A stretch of 64,000 nt of DNA from DASQUK01 sp963756425 (GCA_963756425.1 CAVWNW010000007.1:186001-250000); one strand, 5' to 3'; counted from the first letter of the stretch, positions 33,825 to 43,088 are shown. Notes: generated by a model from the letters alone, not told the origin. Program-made: numbers and translations.

Positions 33825-35264
33825 ATGAAGGCCGACATCGGCGTGACCGGGCTGGCCGTCATGGGCAGCAACCTGGCTCGCAACTTCGCCCGTCACGGCT
33901 ACGCCGTGGCGCTCCACAACCGGACGCAGGCCCGCACCGACGGATTGGTGGCGGAGCACGGCCAAGAGGGTCACTTCGTGCCGTCGTCGAGCACCGAGGA
34001 CTTCGTCGCTGCCCTGCAACCACCCCGCCGGGTCGTCGTCATGGTCCAGGCGGGGCCCGCGACCGACGCGGTCGTGGACGACCTCGCGGCACACCTCGAG
34101 CCGGGGGACATGATCCTCGACGGTGGCAACGCCCATTTCGTCGACACCCGGCGACGGGAGTCGACCCTGCGCGACCGGGGACTCCACTTCGTCGGCACCG
34201 GCATCTCCGGCGGGGAGGTGGGCGCCCTGGAGGGGCCGAGCATCATGCCCGGGGGATCCGACGAGGCCTACGCATCGTTGGGACCGCTGCTCGAGACCAT
34301 CGCCGCCCAGGTGGACGGCACGCCGTGCTGCACCCACGTCGGTCCCGATGGCGCCGGGCACTTCGTCAAGATGGTGCACAACGGCATCGAGTACTCGGAC
34401 ATGCAGCTCATCGCCGAGAGCTACGACCTGCTCCGCCAGGCGCTCGGTGCCACCCCGGGTGAGCTCGGCGCGGTGTTCCTGGACTGGAACCGGGGCGAGC
34501 TGGAGTCGTACCTGATCGGGATCACGGCAGAGGTACTGGAGCACGTCGACGCGGCCACCGGGCGCCCGTTCGTCGACATCGTGCTCGACGAGGCCGAGCA
34601 GAAGGGCACCGGGCGGTGGGGCGTGCAGTCGGCACTGGAGCTGGGCGTGCCCGTTACGGGCATGGCCGAGGCGGTGTTCGCCCGCTCGCTGTCCGCGCAC
34701 ACCGCCCAGCGCCGAGCGGCGGCGGCATTGCCAGGTCCCGGTACCGCGGGCCGCGTGGCCGGCGTCGCCAGGGACACCTTGATCGAGGATGTCCGGCGCG
34801 CCCTGTACGCCTCGAAGATCGTGGCCTACGCACAGGGATTCGACCAGATCGCCGCGGGCAGCGACGAGTACGGCTGGGGCATCGACCTGGGCGCGATGGC
34901 CACGATCTGGCGGGGCGGCTGCATCATCCGGGCCCGCTTCCTCGATCGCATCCGCGACGCGTATGACGCCGACCCCGGCCTGGCATCGCTGCTGCTCACG
35001 CCCTCGTTCGTCGAGGCGCTGGACGACGCGCAGGACGCGTGGCGACGCGTCGTGGCCACCGCGGCCTCGCTCGGGGTGCCGACACCGGGCTTCTCGTCGG
35101 CTCTGGCCTACTACGACGCGCTGCGACGCGAGCGGCTGCCTGCGGCGTTGGTCCAGGGCCTGCGGGACCTGTTCGGGGCGCACACCTACCGCCGAATCGA
35201 TCGCAGCGGGACATTCCACACGCGGTGGCCCGAGGACCGGTCCGAGGTTCAGGTGGCGCCCTAG
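33825..35264 (+). CDS. gnd: 6-phosphogluconate dehydrogenase (decarboxylating)
   Basis: This 479-residue protein is of full length for the long-form enzyme of the oxidative pentose phosphate pathway, which converts 6-phosphogluconate to ribulose 5-phosphate with NADP. The N-terminal GLAVMGSNLARNFARHG (9-25) binds the cofactor, and VHNRTxA-like ALHNRTQARTDG follows it. ISGGEVGALEGPSIMPGG and HFVKMVHNGIEYSD hold the substrate-binding and catalytic Lys (about 183). The C-terminal helical domain ends SGTFHTRWPEDRSEVQ. It is monocistronic, with a palindromic terminator that includes its stop codon. Confidence 0.95.
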   Translation: MKADIGVTGLAVMGSNLARNFARHGYAVALHNRTQARTDGLVAEHGQEGHFVPSSSTEDFVAALQPPRRVVVMVQAGPATDAVVDDLAAHLEPGDMILDGGNAHFVDTRRRESTLRDRGLHFVGTGISGGEVGALEGPSIMPGGSDEAYASLGPLLETIAAQVDGTPCCTHVGPDGAGHFVKMVHNGIEYSDMQLIAESYDLLRQALGATPGELGAVFLDWNRGELESYLIGITAEVLEHVDAATGRPFVDIVLDEAEQKGTGRWGVQSALELGVPVTGMAEAVFARSLSAHTAQRRAAAALPGPGTAGRVAGVARDTLIEDVRRALYASKIVAYAQGFDQIAAGSDEYGWGIDLGAMATIWRGGCIIRARFLDRIRDAYDADPGLASLLLTPSFVEALDDAQDAWRRVVATAASLGVPTPGFSSALAYYDALRRERLPAALVQGLRDLFGAHTYRRIDRSGTFHTRWPEDRSEVQVAP

Positions 35265-35284
35265 TGGGCGCGAGGGTCCACTAG
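35261..35284. terminator. bidirectional hairpin containing both stop codons
   Basis: Perfect 7-bp arms CTAGTGG (35261-35267) and CCACTAG (35278-35284) enclose a 10-base loop. The TAG of gnd lies in the left arm and the TAG of the converging DUF6328 gene in the right arm, so the two genes end inside the same hairpin. Confidence 0.6.
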
Positions 35285-35793
35285 CCGCCCGGCTCGTGAG
35301 GTTCCGGCGTCCTCTCCCGGCGGAAGAACACCGGCAGCACGAACCAGACGACCACGAAGGCGGCGACCAGCACCGAGGTGACGATGCGGGGGAGGCTGCC
35401 GGGGTAGATCACATCGGTGATGACATAGGTGACGGCGGCCATGGCGAAAGCCAAGAAAACCAGGCCGACGATTGCGAAGACGTTGGCCACCCGCAGCAGC
35501 TGCTCCTTGATGCCGGAGCGGAACCGCAAGCGGTGATGAGCCGTAGGGGCCATGAGGCAGAGCGTCGACGCCACGGTTGCGAGCACGGCAGCGAAGTAGA
35601 CGCGGCGATCACCGGTGTCCAACTGATCGAAGCCCTGCGCGAACGGAACCGTGAGCAGGAACGCGAACAGCACCTGGACCCCCGGGAGCGCGACCCGCAG
35701 CTCGTTGAGCAGCTCGATCAGCTCGCGGTTGGCGCGTTCGGCTGCGCTCTCCTCGCCCCGGCTCTCCTCGTCCCGACGGGTTTCTTCTTCCAT
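35281..35793 (-). CDS. DUF6328-family membrane protein
   Basis: This 170-residue protein has an acidic/Arg N-terminus (EEETRRDEESRGEESAAER), then NRELIELLNELRVALPGVQVLFAFLL, the family signature. Four membrane helices follow: GVQVLFAFLLTVPFAQGF, VYFAAVLATVASTLCLMAP, VANVFAIVGLVFLAFAMAAV and IVTSVLVAAFVVVWFVLPVF. The function of the family is unknown. The start ATG 35793 is preceded by a G-rich ggtggggg; the upstream 14 codons of the open frame are unlikely to be translated. Confidence 0.83.
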   Translation of the reverse strand: MEEETRRDEESRGEESAAERANRELIELLNELRVALPGVQVLFAFLLTVPFAQGFDQLDTGDRRVYFAAVLATVASTLCLMAPTAHHRLRFRSGIKEQLLRVANVFAIVGLVFLAFAMAAVTYVITDVIYPGSLPRIVTSVLVAAFVVVWFVLPVFFRRERTPEPHEPGG

Positions 35794-35947
35794 CGACCCC
35801 CCACCATTCGAACGGTACGAAGCACCCGCTCCCACCCGCGGCCCGTGCCAGCTCAGGTAGGCCGGGGCGAGCGCTTCCAGCGTTTGTACCCCGTTACCGG
35901 CATGACATTCCCGCGATGGCCGGTTGCGGGTCCCGACCGAGGTCGGG

Positions 35948-36907
35948 CTAGCCGCCGCGCGCCCGGCTGCGGCGCTTGCCCTCGTGCATGGCCTGCACCC
36001 GGCCGGCCGGGATGGCGTGACCCTCCTCGATCAGGCTTGCGGGCAACCGCTGCGATTGGGGCATCTGGGCCGCCCAGGGGTCGCGATCGCCCAGGTGCTG
36101 CAGCGCGGTGTGCACGGTGAAGTCGGCGGGAGCGATGTCGTCGAGTTCGTCCCAGCTCACGGGGAACGACACCGGCACGCCGGGTCGGACGCGCGGGCTG
36201 TAGGCGGAGATCACGGTGGCGCCACCGACCCTGGTGGCGTCGACGAAGACCTTGCCGCCGCGGTTCTCCTTCATGAACTCCGTCGTGGCGATCTCCGGGT
36301 CGAGACGCTCGGCCCGCGCCGCGATGGCCCGGGTGGCCGCCGCCGAGTCCTCCGGCGGGGGCCGGTTGTCGATCGGGACGAAGACGTGCACGCCCTTTGC
36401 GCCGCTGGTCTTCACGGCACCCTCGAGCCCGACGTCGGTCAACGCCTGGCGGACCAGGTGCGCGACCCTGACGGCCACCGGGAACGCGTCGCCCTCAGGC
36501 GGGTCGAGGTCGAGCACCAGGTGCGTGATGCGGTCGGGGCGCTGGGCGCGCACCAGTGCGGGGTGGTACTCGACGGCGCGCTGGTTGCCGAACCACAGGA
36601 GGGTGCGGCGGTCGTTGCACAGGGCGTAGGACACGTCCCGCTTCGACGCCTCCGCCCACATCCGCACTGTCCGCACCCACGACGGCGTGTACTTGGGGAC
36701 GTTCTTCTGCATGAACGCCTCCTGCCCGCGATGGACCCGAATCACCGACAGTGGCCGGTCCTTGAGCGCGGGAATGATCCGGTCGCGCACGCCGTCCAGG
36801 TAGTCCAGCAGGTCGCGCTTGGTTGCTCCGGCTCCGTCGAACAGCGGTTGGTCGAGGTTGGTCAACGACACGCCGTCTCGGGACTCTTCGCCGCTCTTGC
36901 CGCTCAT
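35948..36907 (-). CDS. LigD-type primase-polymerase (NHEJ polymerase domain)
   Basis: This 319-residue stand-alone version of the LigD polymerase domain has GATKRDLLDYLDGVRDRIIP, an RHRG-like VHRGQEAFMQKNVPKY, LVLDLDPPEGD with the two catalytic Asp residues, TSGAKGVHVFVPI and FVDATRVGGATVISAYSPR with the third Asp. These proteins add ribo- or deoxynucleotides at double-strand breaks during Ku-dependent end joining. No ku or ligase gene lies in the window, so partners must be elsewhere. It shares a short divergent region (117 bases) with the LAL regulator at 37025. Confidence 0.9.
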   Translation of the reverse strand: MSGKSGEESRDGVSLTNLDQPLFDGAGATKRDLLDYLDGVRDRIIPALKDRPLSVIRVHRGQEAFMQKNVPKYTPSWVRTVRMWAEASKRDVSYALCNDRRTLLWFGNQRAVEYHPALVRAQRPDRITHLVLDLDPPEGDAFPVAVRVAHLVRQALTDVGLEGAVKTSGAKGVHVFVPIDNRPPPEDSAAATRAIAARAERLDPEIATTEFMKENRGGKVFVDATRVGGATVISAYSPRVRPGVPVSFPVSWDELDDIAPADFTVHTALQHLGDRDPWAAQMPQSQRLPASLIEEGHAIPAGRVQAMHEGKRRSRARGG

Positions 36908-37024
36908 CGGGGGAGACCGTAGCGACAGATCGCCCGCGGGTGGTCAGCCCGTCGCCCCGCCGGATCGTGTGGGCGTCCGGCGACGAACCTCGCAGCGAGC
37001 ACGCGCGTCCGGGGGCAGACTGTC

Positions 37025-39850
37025 GTGATCGAGGGTGCGGCGAGACTTCTGGAGCGTGAACGCGAGCTCGGCGAGCTCTCGGACGCGGTACGTGCGGCCC
37101 GGGCGGGAGGTGGCCGGATCGTCCTGATCGAGGCTCCTGCGGGCATCGGCAAGACCAGCCTGCTGCGCGCCGCCGCCCGGACCGCTGGCGACGCAGGCTT
37201 CATGTGCCTGCGGGCACGGGCCAGCGAGCTCGAGCACGACTTCGCGTACGGCTGCGTGCGGCAGCTCCTGGAGCCGGCCCTGGCCAACGCGACCGGCGCC
37301 GAGCGTGACCGTCTATTCGAGGGCGCGGCCGCGCTCGCAGGTCCGCTCTTCGCTCCCACGGGCGTACGGCATTCCCTGTCGGCGGGCGACGCGTCCTTCT
37401 CGATGCTCCACGGCCTGTACTGGCTGCTCGTCAACCTCGCCGAAGAGCGGCCGGTTGCACTCTCCGTGGACGACCTCCACTGGTGCGATCCGGAGTCGCT
37501 TCGCTTCCTCAACCATCTCGCACCTCGCCTGGACGGCCTGCCGGTCGTCGTGCTGGCCACCACGCGCAGCGGCGACTGGGTCGAGACGGAGGTGGCTCGC
37601 CTGGCGGCTGGGCCCGAGACGACCGTGCTGCGCCCACAGCCGCTCAGCGTGGAGGCCACGGTGGTGCTCTGCGAGGACACCCTGGGACCGGGTGTCGGGA
37701 GCACCTTCGCGGCCGCGTGCCGCGAAGCCACCGGCGGCAACCCCTTCTTCCTGGAGGCGCTCCTGCGCGAGGTGCGGGAACAGGGCCTCTCGACCGACGC
37801 CGGCGATGCGGTCCGCGTGCGGCGCATCGGACCGGCGGCGGTCGCACAGGCGGTGTTGCTCCGCCTGTCGAGTGGCCCGGCATCGGCGGGTCCTCTGGTG
37901 CGCGCGGCAGCGGTCCTCGGCGACGGCGCCAGCCTGGGCGAGGCGGCCGATCTCGCCGGGCTCGGCGACGACGAGGCGTCCCGTGCCGCGGACCGGCTGG
38001 TCGCGCTGGAGATCGTCGAGCCGGGCGAGCGCCTGGAGTTCGCCCACCCGGTCGTGCGGGAGGCCGTGTACGCGGACATCGGCCCGCGCGAGCGTGCGCA
38101 GATGCACGCACGGGCGGCGCGCATCCTGTCCGACAAGGGCGCCTCGGAGGAGCGGATCGCAGCGCAGATCGTGGAGGCGGAGCCTATGGGCGACCCGGGG
38201 CGGGTGGAGCTCCTGCGCCGGGTGGCTGCGGACGCCCTGGCCCGGGGGGCCCCGGCATCGGCCGCGGCTTCGCTCCGCCGAGCGTTGCTGGAGCCGCCAC
38301 CGGACGCGTCCCGGGCCGAGGTGCTCGTCGAGCTCGGATCGGTGGAATACAGCCTCGCCAGCCCGGAGGCTATCGGCCACCTGACGTCGGCGGTTGAGCT
38401 GAGCACGGATCCGGCCTTGCTTGCGGCCGCGGTTCGGTGGCTGGCACTCGCGCTCACGATGGCCGGTGACTCGGATCGGGCGGTGGAGGCCATCGAGCCG
38501 GTCATCGCGGTCGTCGAGCCGCAGGATCGCGAGCAGGCGCTGTTGCTGGAGGCGGAGCTGGCCGCCCATGCCCAGGAGGCGAGCCTCGAGCGGAGGGCGC
38601 CGGCGGCGCGGCGGCTGGAGCGCTACGCGCAGCTCCCGGGAGCCACGCCGGCCGAGCGCCTCGTGCTCGCGAGCCTGGCCTTCGAGCGGGCGCGGGCAAG
38701 CGAGGCGTCGGCCACGGCGGAGGCACATCTCGAGCAGGCGCTCGCCGGTGGGCTCCTGCTCGGTGAGCAGGACGTCGACGTCACCGGACCCCTCTACCTG
38801 CTCCTTGTCGGCCTGCTGGCGACCGATGCCCTGGACGTAGCGAGCGCGTGCCTGGAGCGGGCGCTGGCCGACGCCCGCGACCGCGCCTCGATCCCGGCGC
38901 AGGCGTTCGTCATCGAGTTCCGGGGCTGGGTGTCCCTGCGGCGGGGCGACGTGGCACGGGCCGAGACCGACGCCTGGACGGCGCTCGAGCTGCTGACGGC
39001 GCACGACATCCACCTCGGCCGGGCGTACGCACTGGGCCTGCTCATCGAGGCGCTGCTCGAGGAGGGGGAGATCGAGGCGGCCGAGGCCGCCTTGGCCACC
39101 AGCGGGCTCGGCGACGAGATCCCCCCGGGCATGGCGTTCAACGACCTCCTGGAAGCGCGCGGCCTGTTGCGCATCGCGCAGGGCCGCACCCGGCAGGGCC
39201 TCGACGACCTGTTCGAGTTCGGGCGGCGAGACGAGCTGTGGGGAGGTGCGAACCCGCTCGCCTCACGTTGGCGCTCGCGTGCCGCGCTTGCCGCCGCCGC
39301 GCTGGGGGAGAGTGACGAGGCGCGCGCCATCGCCCGCGACGACCTGGACCGGGCGCGGTCCTGGGGCGCGGCCAGCGGCATCGGCGTCGCGTTGCGCACC
39401 GCCGCGCTGGTCGAGGGTGGATCGGCCGTGGACCGGCTCACGGAGGCGGTCGATGTCCTCGCGCGCTCGCCCGCTCGACTCGAGCACGCGCGTGCGCTCA
39501 CGGACCTCGGCGCCGCGCTTCGTCGCGCCAACCGGCGATCCGAGGCCCGCGGCCCGTTGGACGAGGCGCTCTCTCTGGCGCGGCGCTGCGGGGCCCACGC
39601 GCTCGCCGAGCGCGCCGCCACCGAGCTTCGCGCTGCCGGGGGCCGGTCGAGCGAGCCCGGGCGCGGTGGGGCCGAGCAGCTGACGGCATCGGAGCGGCGT
39701 GTTGCCGAGCTCGCCGGCGAGGGGTACAGCAATCCGGAGATCGCGCAGGCCCTGTTCGTGACCCGCAAGACAGTGGAGACCCACCTCGGCCACGTCTACC
39801 GCAAGCTCTCCATCTCGGGCCGGAGGGAGCTCGGCCGGGCGCTGAGCTGA
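37025..39850 (+). CDS. LuxR-family LAL regulator with AAA ATPase
   Basis: This 941-residue protein starts at GTG 37025. The N-terminal AAA ATPase has LLERERELGELSDAVRAARA, Walker A APAGIGKTS (about 38-46) and Walker B VALSVDDLHWCD. The middle 500 residues are TPR-like helical repeats. The C-terminus is a LuxR helix-turn-helix (LTASERRVAELAGEGYSNPEIAQ, FVTRKTVETHLGHVYRKLSI). LAL proteins bind inducers and ATP and activate transcription. Targets are unknown; the sigma factor gene 82 bases downstream is a candidate. It is intact, unlike the LAL remnant at 8248-9446. Confidence 0.9.
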   Translation: MIEGAARLLERERELGELSDAVRAARAGGGRIVLIEAPAGIGKTSLLRAAARTAGDAGFMCLRARASELEHDFAYGCVRQLLEPALANATGAERDRLFEGAAALAGPLFAPTGVRHSLSAGDASFSMLHGLYWLLVNLAEERPVALSVDDLHWCDPESLRFLNHLAPRLDGLPVVVLATTRSGDWVETEVARLAAGPETTVLRPQPLSVEATVVLCEDTLGPGVGSTFAAACREATGGNPFFLEALLREVREQGLSTDAGDAVRVRRIGPAAVAQAVLLRLSSGPASAGPLVRAAAVLGDGASLGEAADLAGLGDDEASRAADRLVALEIVEPGERLEFAHPVVREAVYADIGPRERAQMHARAARILSDKGASEERIAAQIVEAEPMGDPGRVELLRRVAADALARGAPASAAASLRRALLEPPPDASRAEVLVELGSVEYSLASPEAIGHLTSAVELSTDPALLAAAVRWLALALTMAGDSDRAVEAIEPVIAVVEPQDREQALLLEAELAAHAQEASLERRAPAARRLERYAQLPGATPAERLVLASLAFERARASEASATAEAHLEQALAGGLLLGEQDVDVTGPLYLLLVGLLATDALDVASACLERALADARDRASIPAQAFVIEFRGWVSLRRGDVARAETDAWTALELLTAHDIHLGRAYALGLLIEALLEEGEIEAAEAALATSGLGDEIPPGMAFNDLLEARGLLRIAQGRTRQGLDDLFEFGRRDELWGGANPLASRWRSRAALAAAALGESDEARAIARDDLDRARSWGAASGIGVALRTAALVEGGSAVDRLTEAVDVLARSPARLEHARALTDLGAALRRANRRSEARGPLDEALSLARRCGAHALAERAATELRAAGGRSSEPGRGGAEQLTASERRVAELAGEGYSNPEIAQALFVTRKTVETHLGHVYRKLSISGRRELGRALS

Positions 39851-39903
39851 GCGGGGGTCGCCGGACACCTCCGACCTCCCCGGGGATGGGCGGCGGGCCG
39901 ATT

Positions 39904-39932
39904 TCAGGGACCGATATCAGGGAGGTCCCTGA
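39904..39932 (+). promoter_or_regulatory. hairpin overlapping Shine-Dalgarno and start codon of sigma factor
   Basis: A perfect 9-bp inverted repeat, TCAGGGACC (39904-39912) and GGTCCCTGA (39924-39932), has an 11-base loop. The right arm contains the GG of ggagg and the A of the ATG at 39932. A third TCAGGGA (39917-39923) lies in the loop. In RNA the stem would hide the ribosome site; in DNA it could be an operator. Confidence 0.6.
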
Positions 39933-40696
39933 TGTCGCCGACCGGACACGCTGCTTACGGTCGACTGGTGATCGATTGCCAGACCCGCACCGCCCCGCCT
40001 CGTGCCCGCCACCTGGTCGACCTTGATCCCGACGTTCCGCCGATGCGTTGCCTCGAGCGGTACCGCCACGAGTTGGCCGCCCATTGCTGCCGCCTCCTGG
40101 GATCCTGGTCGGAGGTCGACGACGCCGTGCAGGAGACGCTCGTGCGAGCGTGGCGCGCCTTCGACGACTTCGAAGGTCGATCGTCGCTGCGCGTGTGGCT
40201 CTATCGCATCGCCACCAACGTGTGCCTGGACATGCGCCGCGCGAAGCAACGGCGCGCGCGGCCGATGGACCCCATGGCGTGGCCGGTGGCCGGCGGCGCG
40301 GCCCGCGACCAGCGGCCGGACCCGGCGTGGTTGGAGCCGGTCCCCGTGGGTCACGCCCGGTCCACGGGCGACGATCCCGCAGACCGGACGGTCACCCGCG
40401 AGGCGGTCCGCCGCGCCCTGGTCACCGCCCTGGTGCGGCTTCCACCGCGTCAGCGGTCGGTGCTGATCCTCCGGGATGTCCTGCTCTGGCAGGCCGCCGA
40501 GGTGGCCGAGCTCCACGGCACGACCGTCACCGCCATCAACAGCTCCCTCGGTCGGGCTCGCTCGAACCTCGCGACACGGGAGGGCACGGACGACGAGCTC
40601 GATTCGCTGGACGACGAACAGCTAGCGCTCCTGCATCGCCACGTCGAGGCGTTCGAGAGCTGCGACATCGACTCTCTCGTCTCGCTGATGGGTTGA
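39932..40696 (+). CDS. ECF sigma factor of SigG/SigJ type lacking its SnoaL domain
   Basis: This 254-residue protein has region 2 (LERYRHELAAHCCRLLGSWSEVDDAVQETLVRAWRA, LRVWLYRIATNVCLDMRR) and region 4 (ALVRLPPRQRSVLILRDVLLW, AEVAELHGTTVTAINSSLGRARS). It then ends LALLHRHVEAFESCDIDSLVSLMG. Family members continue here into a SnoaL-like domain of about 110 residues that controls the sigma activity; here a TGA stops at the very start of it. A hairpin covers the start codon. Two very small frames follow. A paralogue at 55353 is shortened near the same place. Confidence 0.82.
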   Translation: MSPTGHAAYGRLVIDCQTRTAPPRARHLVDLDPDVPPMRCLERYRHELAAHCCRLLGSWSEVDDAVQETLVRAWRAFDDFEGRSSLRVWLYRIATNVCLDMRRAKQRRARPMDPMAWPVAGGAARDQRPDPAWLEPVPVGHARSTGDDPADRTVTREAVRRALVTALVRLPPRQRSVLILRDVLLWQAAEVAELHGTTVTAINSSLGRARSNLATREGTDDELDSLDDEQLALLHRHVEAFESCDIDSLVSLMG

Positions 40697-40699
40697 CCG

Positions 40700-40912
40700 G
40701 TGGACGACCGGCCCGCCTCCGAGGAAGCGAACGTGCTGCGGCTGCAGCTCGAGCTCCATCTGGATCGCGAGCCGATCACCGGCCGCCTGCGCACGCGGCG
40801 GGGCGCGGAGGAGCCGTTCGTGGGCTGGCTGGGGTTCGCCGACGCGCTGCGGAGATTGCAGCAAGAGGACAAGGGTGCGGCCGACCCCACCGCAGAGCCG
40901 CCGGGTTCGTGA
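40700..40912 (+). CDS. small conserved-looking actinobacterial protein
   Basis: This 70-residue protein starts at GTG 40700, 3 bases after the sigma factor stop. It contains LRLQLELHLDREPITGRLRT and EEPFVGWLGFADALRRLQ. This pattern (a short beta strand, PI.G and F.GWL..ALE) is known from small proteins of unknown role in actinobacteria. The tight spacing suggests co-translation with the sigma factor and perhaps a regulatory link. There are no cysteines or membrane segments. Confidence 0.6.
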   Translation: MDDRPASEEANVLRLQLELHLDREPITGRLRTRRGAEEPFVGWLGFADALRRLQQEDKGAADPTAEPPGS

Positions 40913-40948
40913 AGCGGATCCCTTGATGGCCTACCCAAAGGAGCCACG

Positions 40949-41050
40949 ATGACAGAGACCACGCGCCAGCCCCGAGACTTCGGCGACTACGTGCGCGACA
41001 CGGTCGCTACCGGCGTCTGGGCGGCACCCGCCGCCGACCGCGTGCGCTGA
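40949..41050 (+). CDS. 33-residue small protein
   Basis: A well-placed aaaggag (40936-40942) precedes ATG 40949. The frame encodes 33 residues (start MTETTRQPRDFGDYVRDTVA) and stops at 41050. It is on the same strand as the sigma factor and the 70-residue protein and may be the third gene of that operon. No homology is recognised; the good ribosome site is the main support. Confidence 0.4.
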   Translation: MTETTRQPRDFGDYVRDTVATGVWAAPAADRVR

Positions 41051-41062
41051 ATCACCAACGCC

Positions 41063-41725
41063 CTAGCGGCCGACCTCGCCCGACAGGACGACACGTCCCG
41101 ACGACGCCTGGCCCGCGCCCTCCTGCTGGAGGGTGACCGTGAGCATCGGGTAGCGGTCGAGCGGCACCCCGGACCACAGGTCGACGTGATCGTCGCCGCC
41201 GCGCATGTGGAATGTGCCCACCGTGACCAGGCCATCCGGTCCCTTGACCCAGGCCTGGTAGTAGGTGCCCGGCTCCGCGGGCGGAAGGCCGCTCACGTCG
41301 AGCTCGATGGCCACGCCCGATCCCGTTTCCTCCACGGTCGCGACCCCGGAGGCGGCGGGGGCGAGCTCGGTGCCGGCCACGGCGAAGTCCTGGCCGGCGC
41401 CGTCGTCGGCCGAACGGACGATGACGCCCACGATCCCGGCCACGGCGACGATCCCGGCCGCGGCGGCGACGAGCACCAGGCGGCGGCTGCGACCGCGGGA
41501 CGGCACTCGGGGAGCCGACGCCGGAGCCGCCGGCACCGTGCCGCCCGACTCGGCCTGGATGGTCGCCAGCAGGTCGTCGACGCCGGTGGGCGAGGGCTCG
41601 GCCCAGACGGCGTCGTCGGCGAGCAGGTCACGGAAGCGTGTCGCGGTGTCACGCGTGGACTCATCGCGCGGCACCGAGTCGCGGCTGCCGTTGTCGAGGA
41701 AGTCGGCGAACTCGTCCTCGTTCAC
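41063..41725 (-). CDS. RskA-like membrane anti-sigma factor
   Basis: This 220-residue protein has a cytoplasmic N-terminal part (VNEDEFADFLDNGSRD, DDLLATIQAE), a membrane helix RLVLVAAAAGIVAVAGIVGVIV (about residue 100), and an external RskA-type domain (GTYYQAWVKGPDGLVTVGTF, LTVTLQQEGAG). It would hold the neighbouring sigma factor at the membrane until a signal triggers its release. It lies 85 bases downstream of the sigma gene on the same strand. The start is uncertain: GTG 41725 begins the homologous part, while ATG 41785 would add 20 residues. Confidence 0.8.
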   Translation of the reverse strand: MNEDEFADFLDNGSRDSVPRDESTRDTATRFRDLLADDAVWAEPSPTGVDDLLATIQAESGGTVPAAPASAPRVPSRGRSRRLVLVAAAAGIVAVAGIVGVIVRSADDGAGQDFAVAGTELAPAASGVATVEETGSGVAIELDVSGLPPAEPGTYYQAWVKGPDGLVTVGTFHMRGGDDHVDLWSGVPLDRYPMLTVTLQQEGAGQASSGRVVLSGEVGR

Positions 41726-41810
41726 ACCAATGGCACCTGTTGTCCGAAGTTCGAAGTCACTGCCCAATACGACATCGAACACCATTTGGTTCGCGAAGAC
41801 ATGACGCAGG

Positions 41811-42362
41811 TCACTCCGTCGCCCTCACGACGTGCGCCAGCAGTGCGGCCAGGCGGCGGTGGGCGCGGTTGGATCGGGACTTCACGGTTCCGATCGGCAC
41901 GCCGACGTGCTCTGCGATCTCGCCGTGGGTCATGCCGACGAAGTGCGATAGGCGAACCACCTCGCGCTCGTCCGGGGGGAGCTCGGCCAGGGCGGTCCGT
42001 ACCTCCCATGCCTCCCATGTCCGCTCGAACGACAGTGGAACGACGGCGACCTGGTCATCGCTCAGCTCGTCGGGCGTGGCCGCGCGCCTCTCCCGCCTGT
42101 AGATGTCGATCGAGACGCGGCGGGCGATGGCGTAGAGCCATGGGGCCAGCTCGCGCGTCGGGTCGAACGATCCGGCCGCCCGCCAGGCCTTCAGCATCGT
42201 CATCTGGACGGCCTCGTCGGCCAGCTCCCGCTTGGCCAGCGTGCCCATCGCCACGGTGAGGATGGGCCCGGCGTAGCGCTCGTAGATCGCGCGCACCGCG
42301 GTCTCGTCGCCGGCCGCGAATCGCGCCGCCAGGTCGCGTTCGTCGGGACCCGCCATGCGCAT
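41811..42362 (-). CDS. ECF sigma factor paired with anti-sigma factor
   Basis: This 183-residue protein has region 2 (RDLAARFAAGDETAVRAIYERY, ELADEAVQMTMLKAWRAAGSFD, PWLYAIARRVSIDIYRRE) and region 4 (ALAELPPDEREVVRLSHFVGMTHGEIAEHVGVPIGTVKSRSNRAHRRL). This is the normal length for an ECF sigma factor. It forms a unit with the anti-sigma gene downstream and is divergent from a lipoprotein gene at 42486. The lipoprotein is a likely target or sensor of the pair. ATG 42362 and ATG 42356 are equally possible starts. Confidence 0.87.
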   Translation of the reverse strand: MRMAGPDERDLAARFAAGDETAVRAIYERYAGPILTVAMGTLAKRELADEAVQMTMLKAWRAAGSFDPTRELAPWLYAIARRVSIDIYRRERRAATPDELSDDQVAVVPLSFERTWEAWEVRTALAELPPDEREVVRLSHFVGMTHGEIAEHVGVPIGTVKSRSNRAHRRLAALLAHVVRATE

Positions 42363-42485
42363 CCATGTTGCCCCAGCCGGGGCCGATCGCGGCGCGCGGT
42401 TTCGGACGCCGACCATGAAGCGCGAACCGCCAGCCCGCCTCGGCCGTAGAGGCGGGCGACCGATCGTGACCCAGGGAGCACAACC

Positions 42486-43019
42486 ATGCGAGCAAGCTTG
42501 ATCAGAACAAGGGCGATCATCGGCATCGGTGCTGCGGCACTGGCGCTGGCGGCCTGTGGCGGCGGCTACGGCTCCGACGAGCCGTCGACGGCGGCCGATG
42601 GAAGCGACGCGGCGGCCGCGTCGGGGGCCACCGCCGATGCGCCGGCTGGCCAAGGCGACACCGGGCTCGGAACGGTGCTCGTGGACGCCGAGGGCCTCAC
42701 GCTCTACGGCCTCACCGACGACACCGACGGCGTCTCGACGTGCGACGGAGCGTGCGCAGATGCGTGGCCACCGCTCACCGTCGACGGTCCCGACCTTCCT
42801 GCCGGCCTGGATTCCGGCGTGTTCAGCGTTGTGGAACGGTCGGACGGCACGTTCCAGCTCAAGGCCGGCGATTGGCCCCTGTACCGCTTCGCCGGTGATG
42901 CCGCCCCCGGCGACACCAACGGCCAGGGCTCCGGCGGCGTGTGGTTCGCCGCGGCTCCGGACGGCAGCCTCATCGGGGCCCCGGACGCCGCCCCGGCAGC
43001 GTCCGGCAGCGCATACTGA
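42486..43019 (+). CDS. secreted lipoprotein with COG4315-type repeats
   Basis: This 177-residue protein has a lipoprotein signal peptide: MRASLIRTRAIIGIGAAALALAAC with lipobox LAAC ending at Cys24. A low-complexity Ala/Ser/Asp linker follows. Then come two repeats of the COG4315 kind (GTVLVDAEGLTLYGLTDD and CDGACADAWPPL, then WPLYRFAGDAAPGDTNGQG and GVWFAAAPDG). Such proteins sit on the outer face of the membrane; their role is unknown. It is divergent from the ECF sigma/anti-sigma pair and probably under its control, by context. Confidence 0.85.
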   Translation: MRASLIRTRAIIGIGAAALALAACGGGYGSDEPSTAADGSDAAAASGATADAPAGQGDTGLGTVLVDAEGLTLYGLTDDTDGVSTCDGACADAWPPLTVDGPDLPAGLDSGVFSVVERSDGTFQLKAGDWPLYRFAGDAAPGDTNGQGSGGVWFAAAPDGSLIGAPDAAPAASGSAY

Positions 43020-43088
43020 GCCGGATCGGTGAACACCGTCGGGAGCCCAAAGGCGGGCTCCCGACGCCGCCGTCCCTCACTCGTCCGC

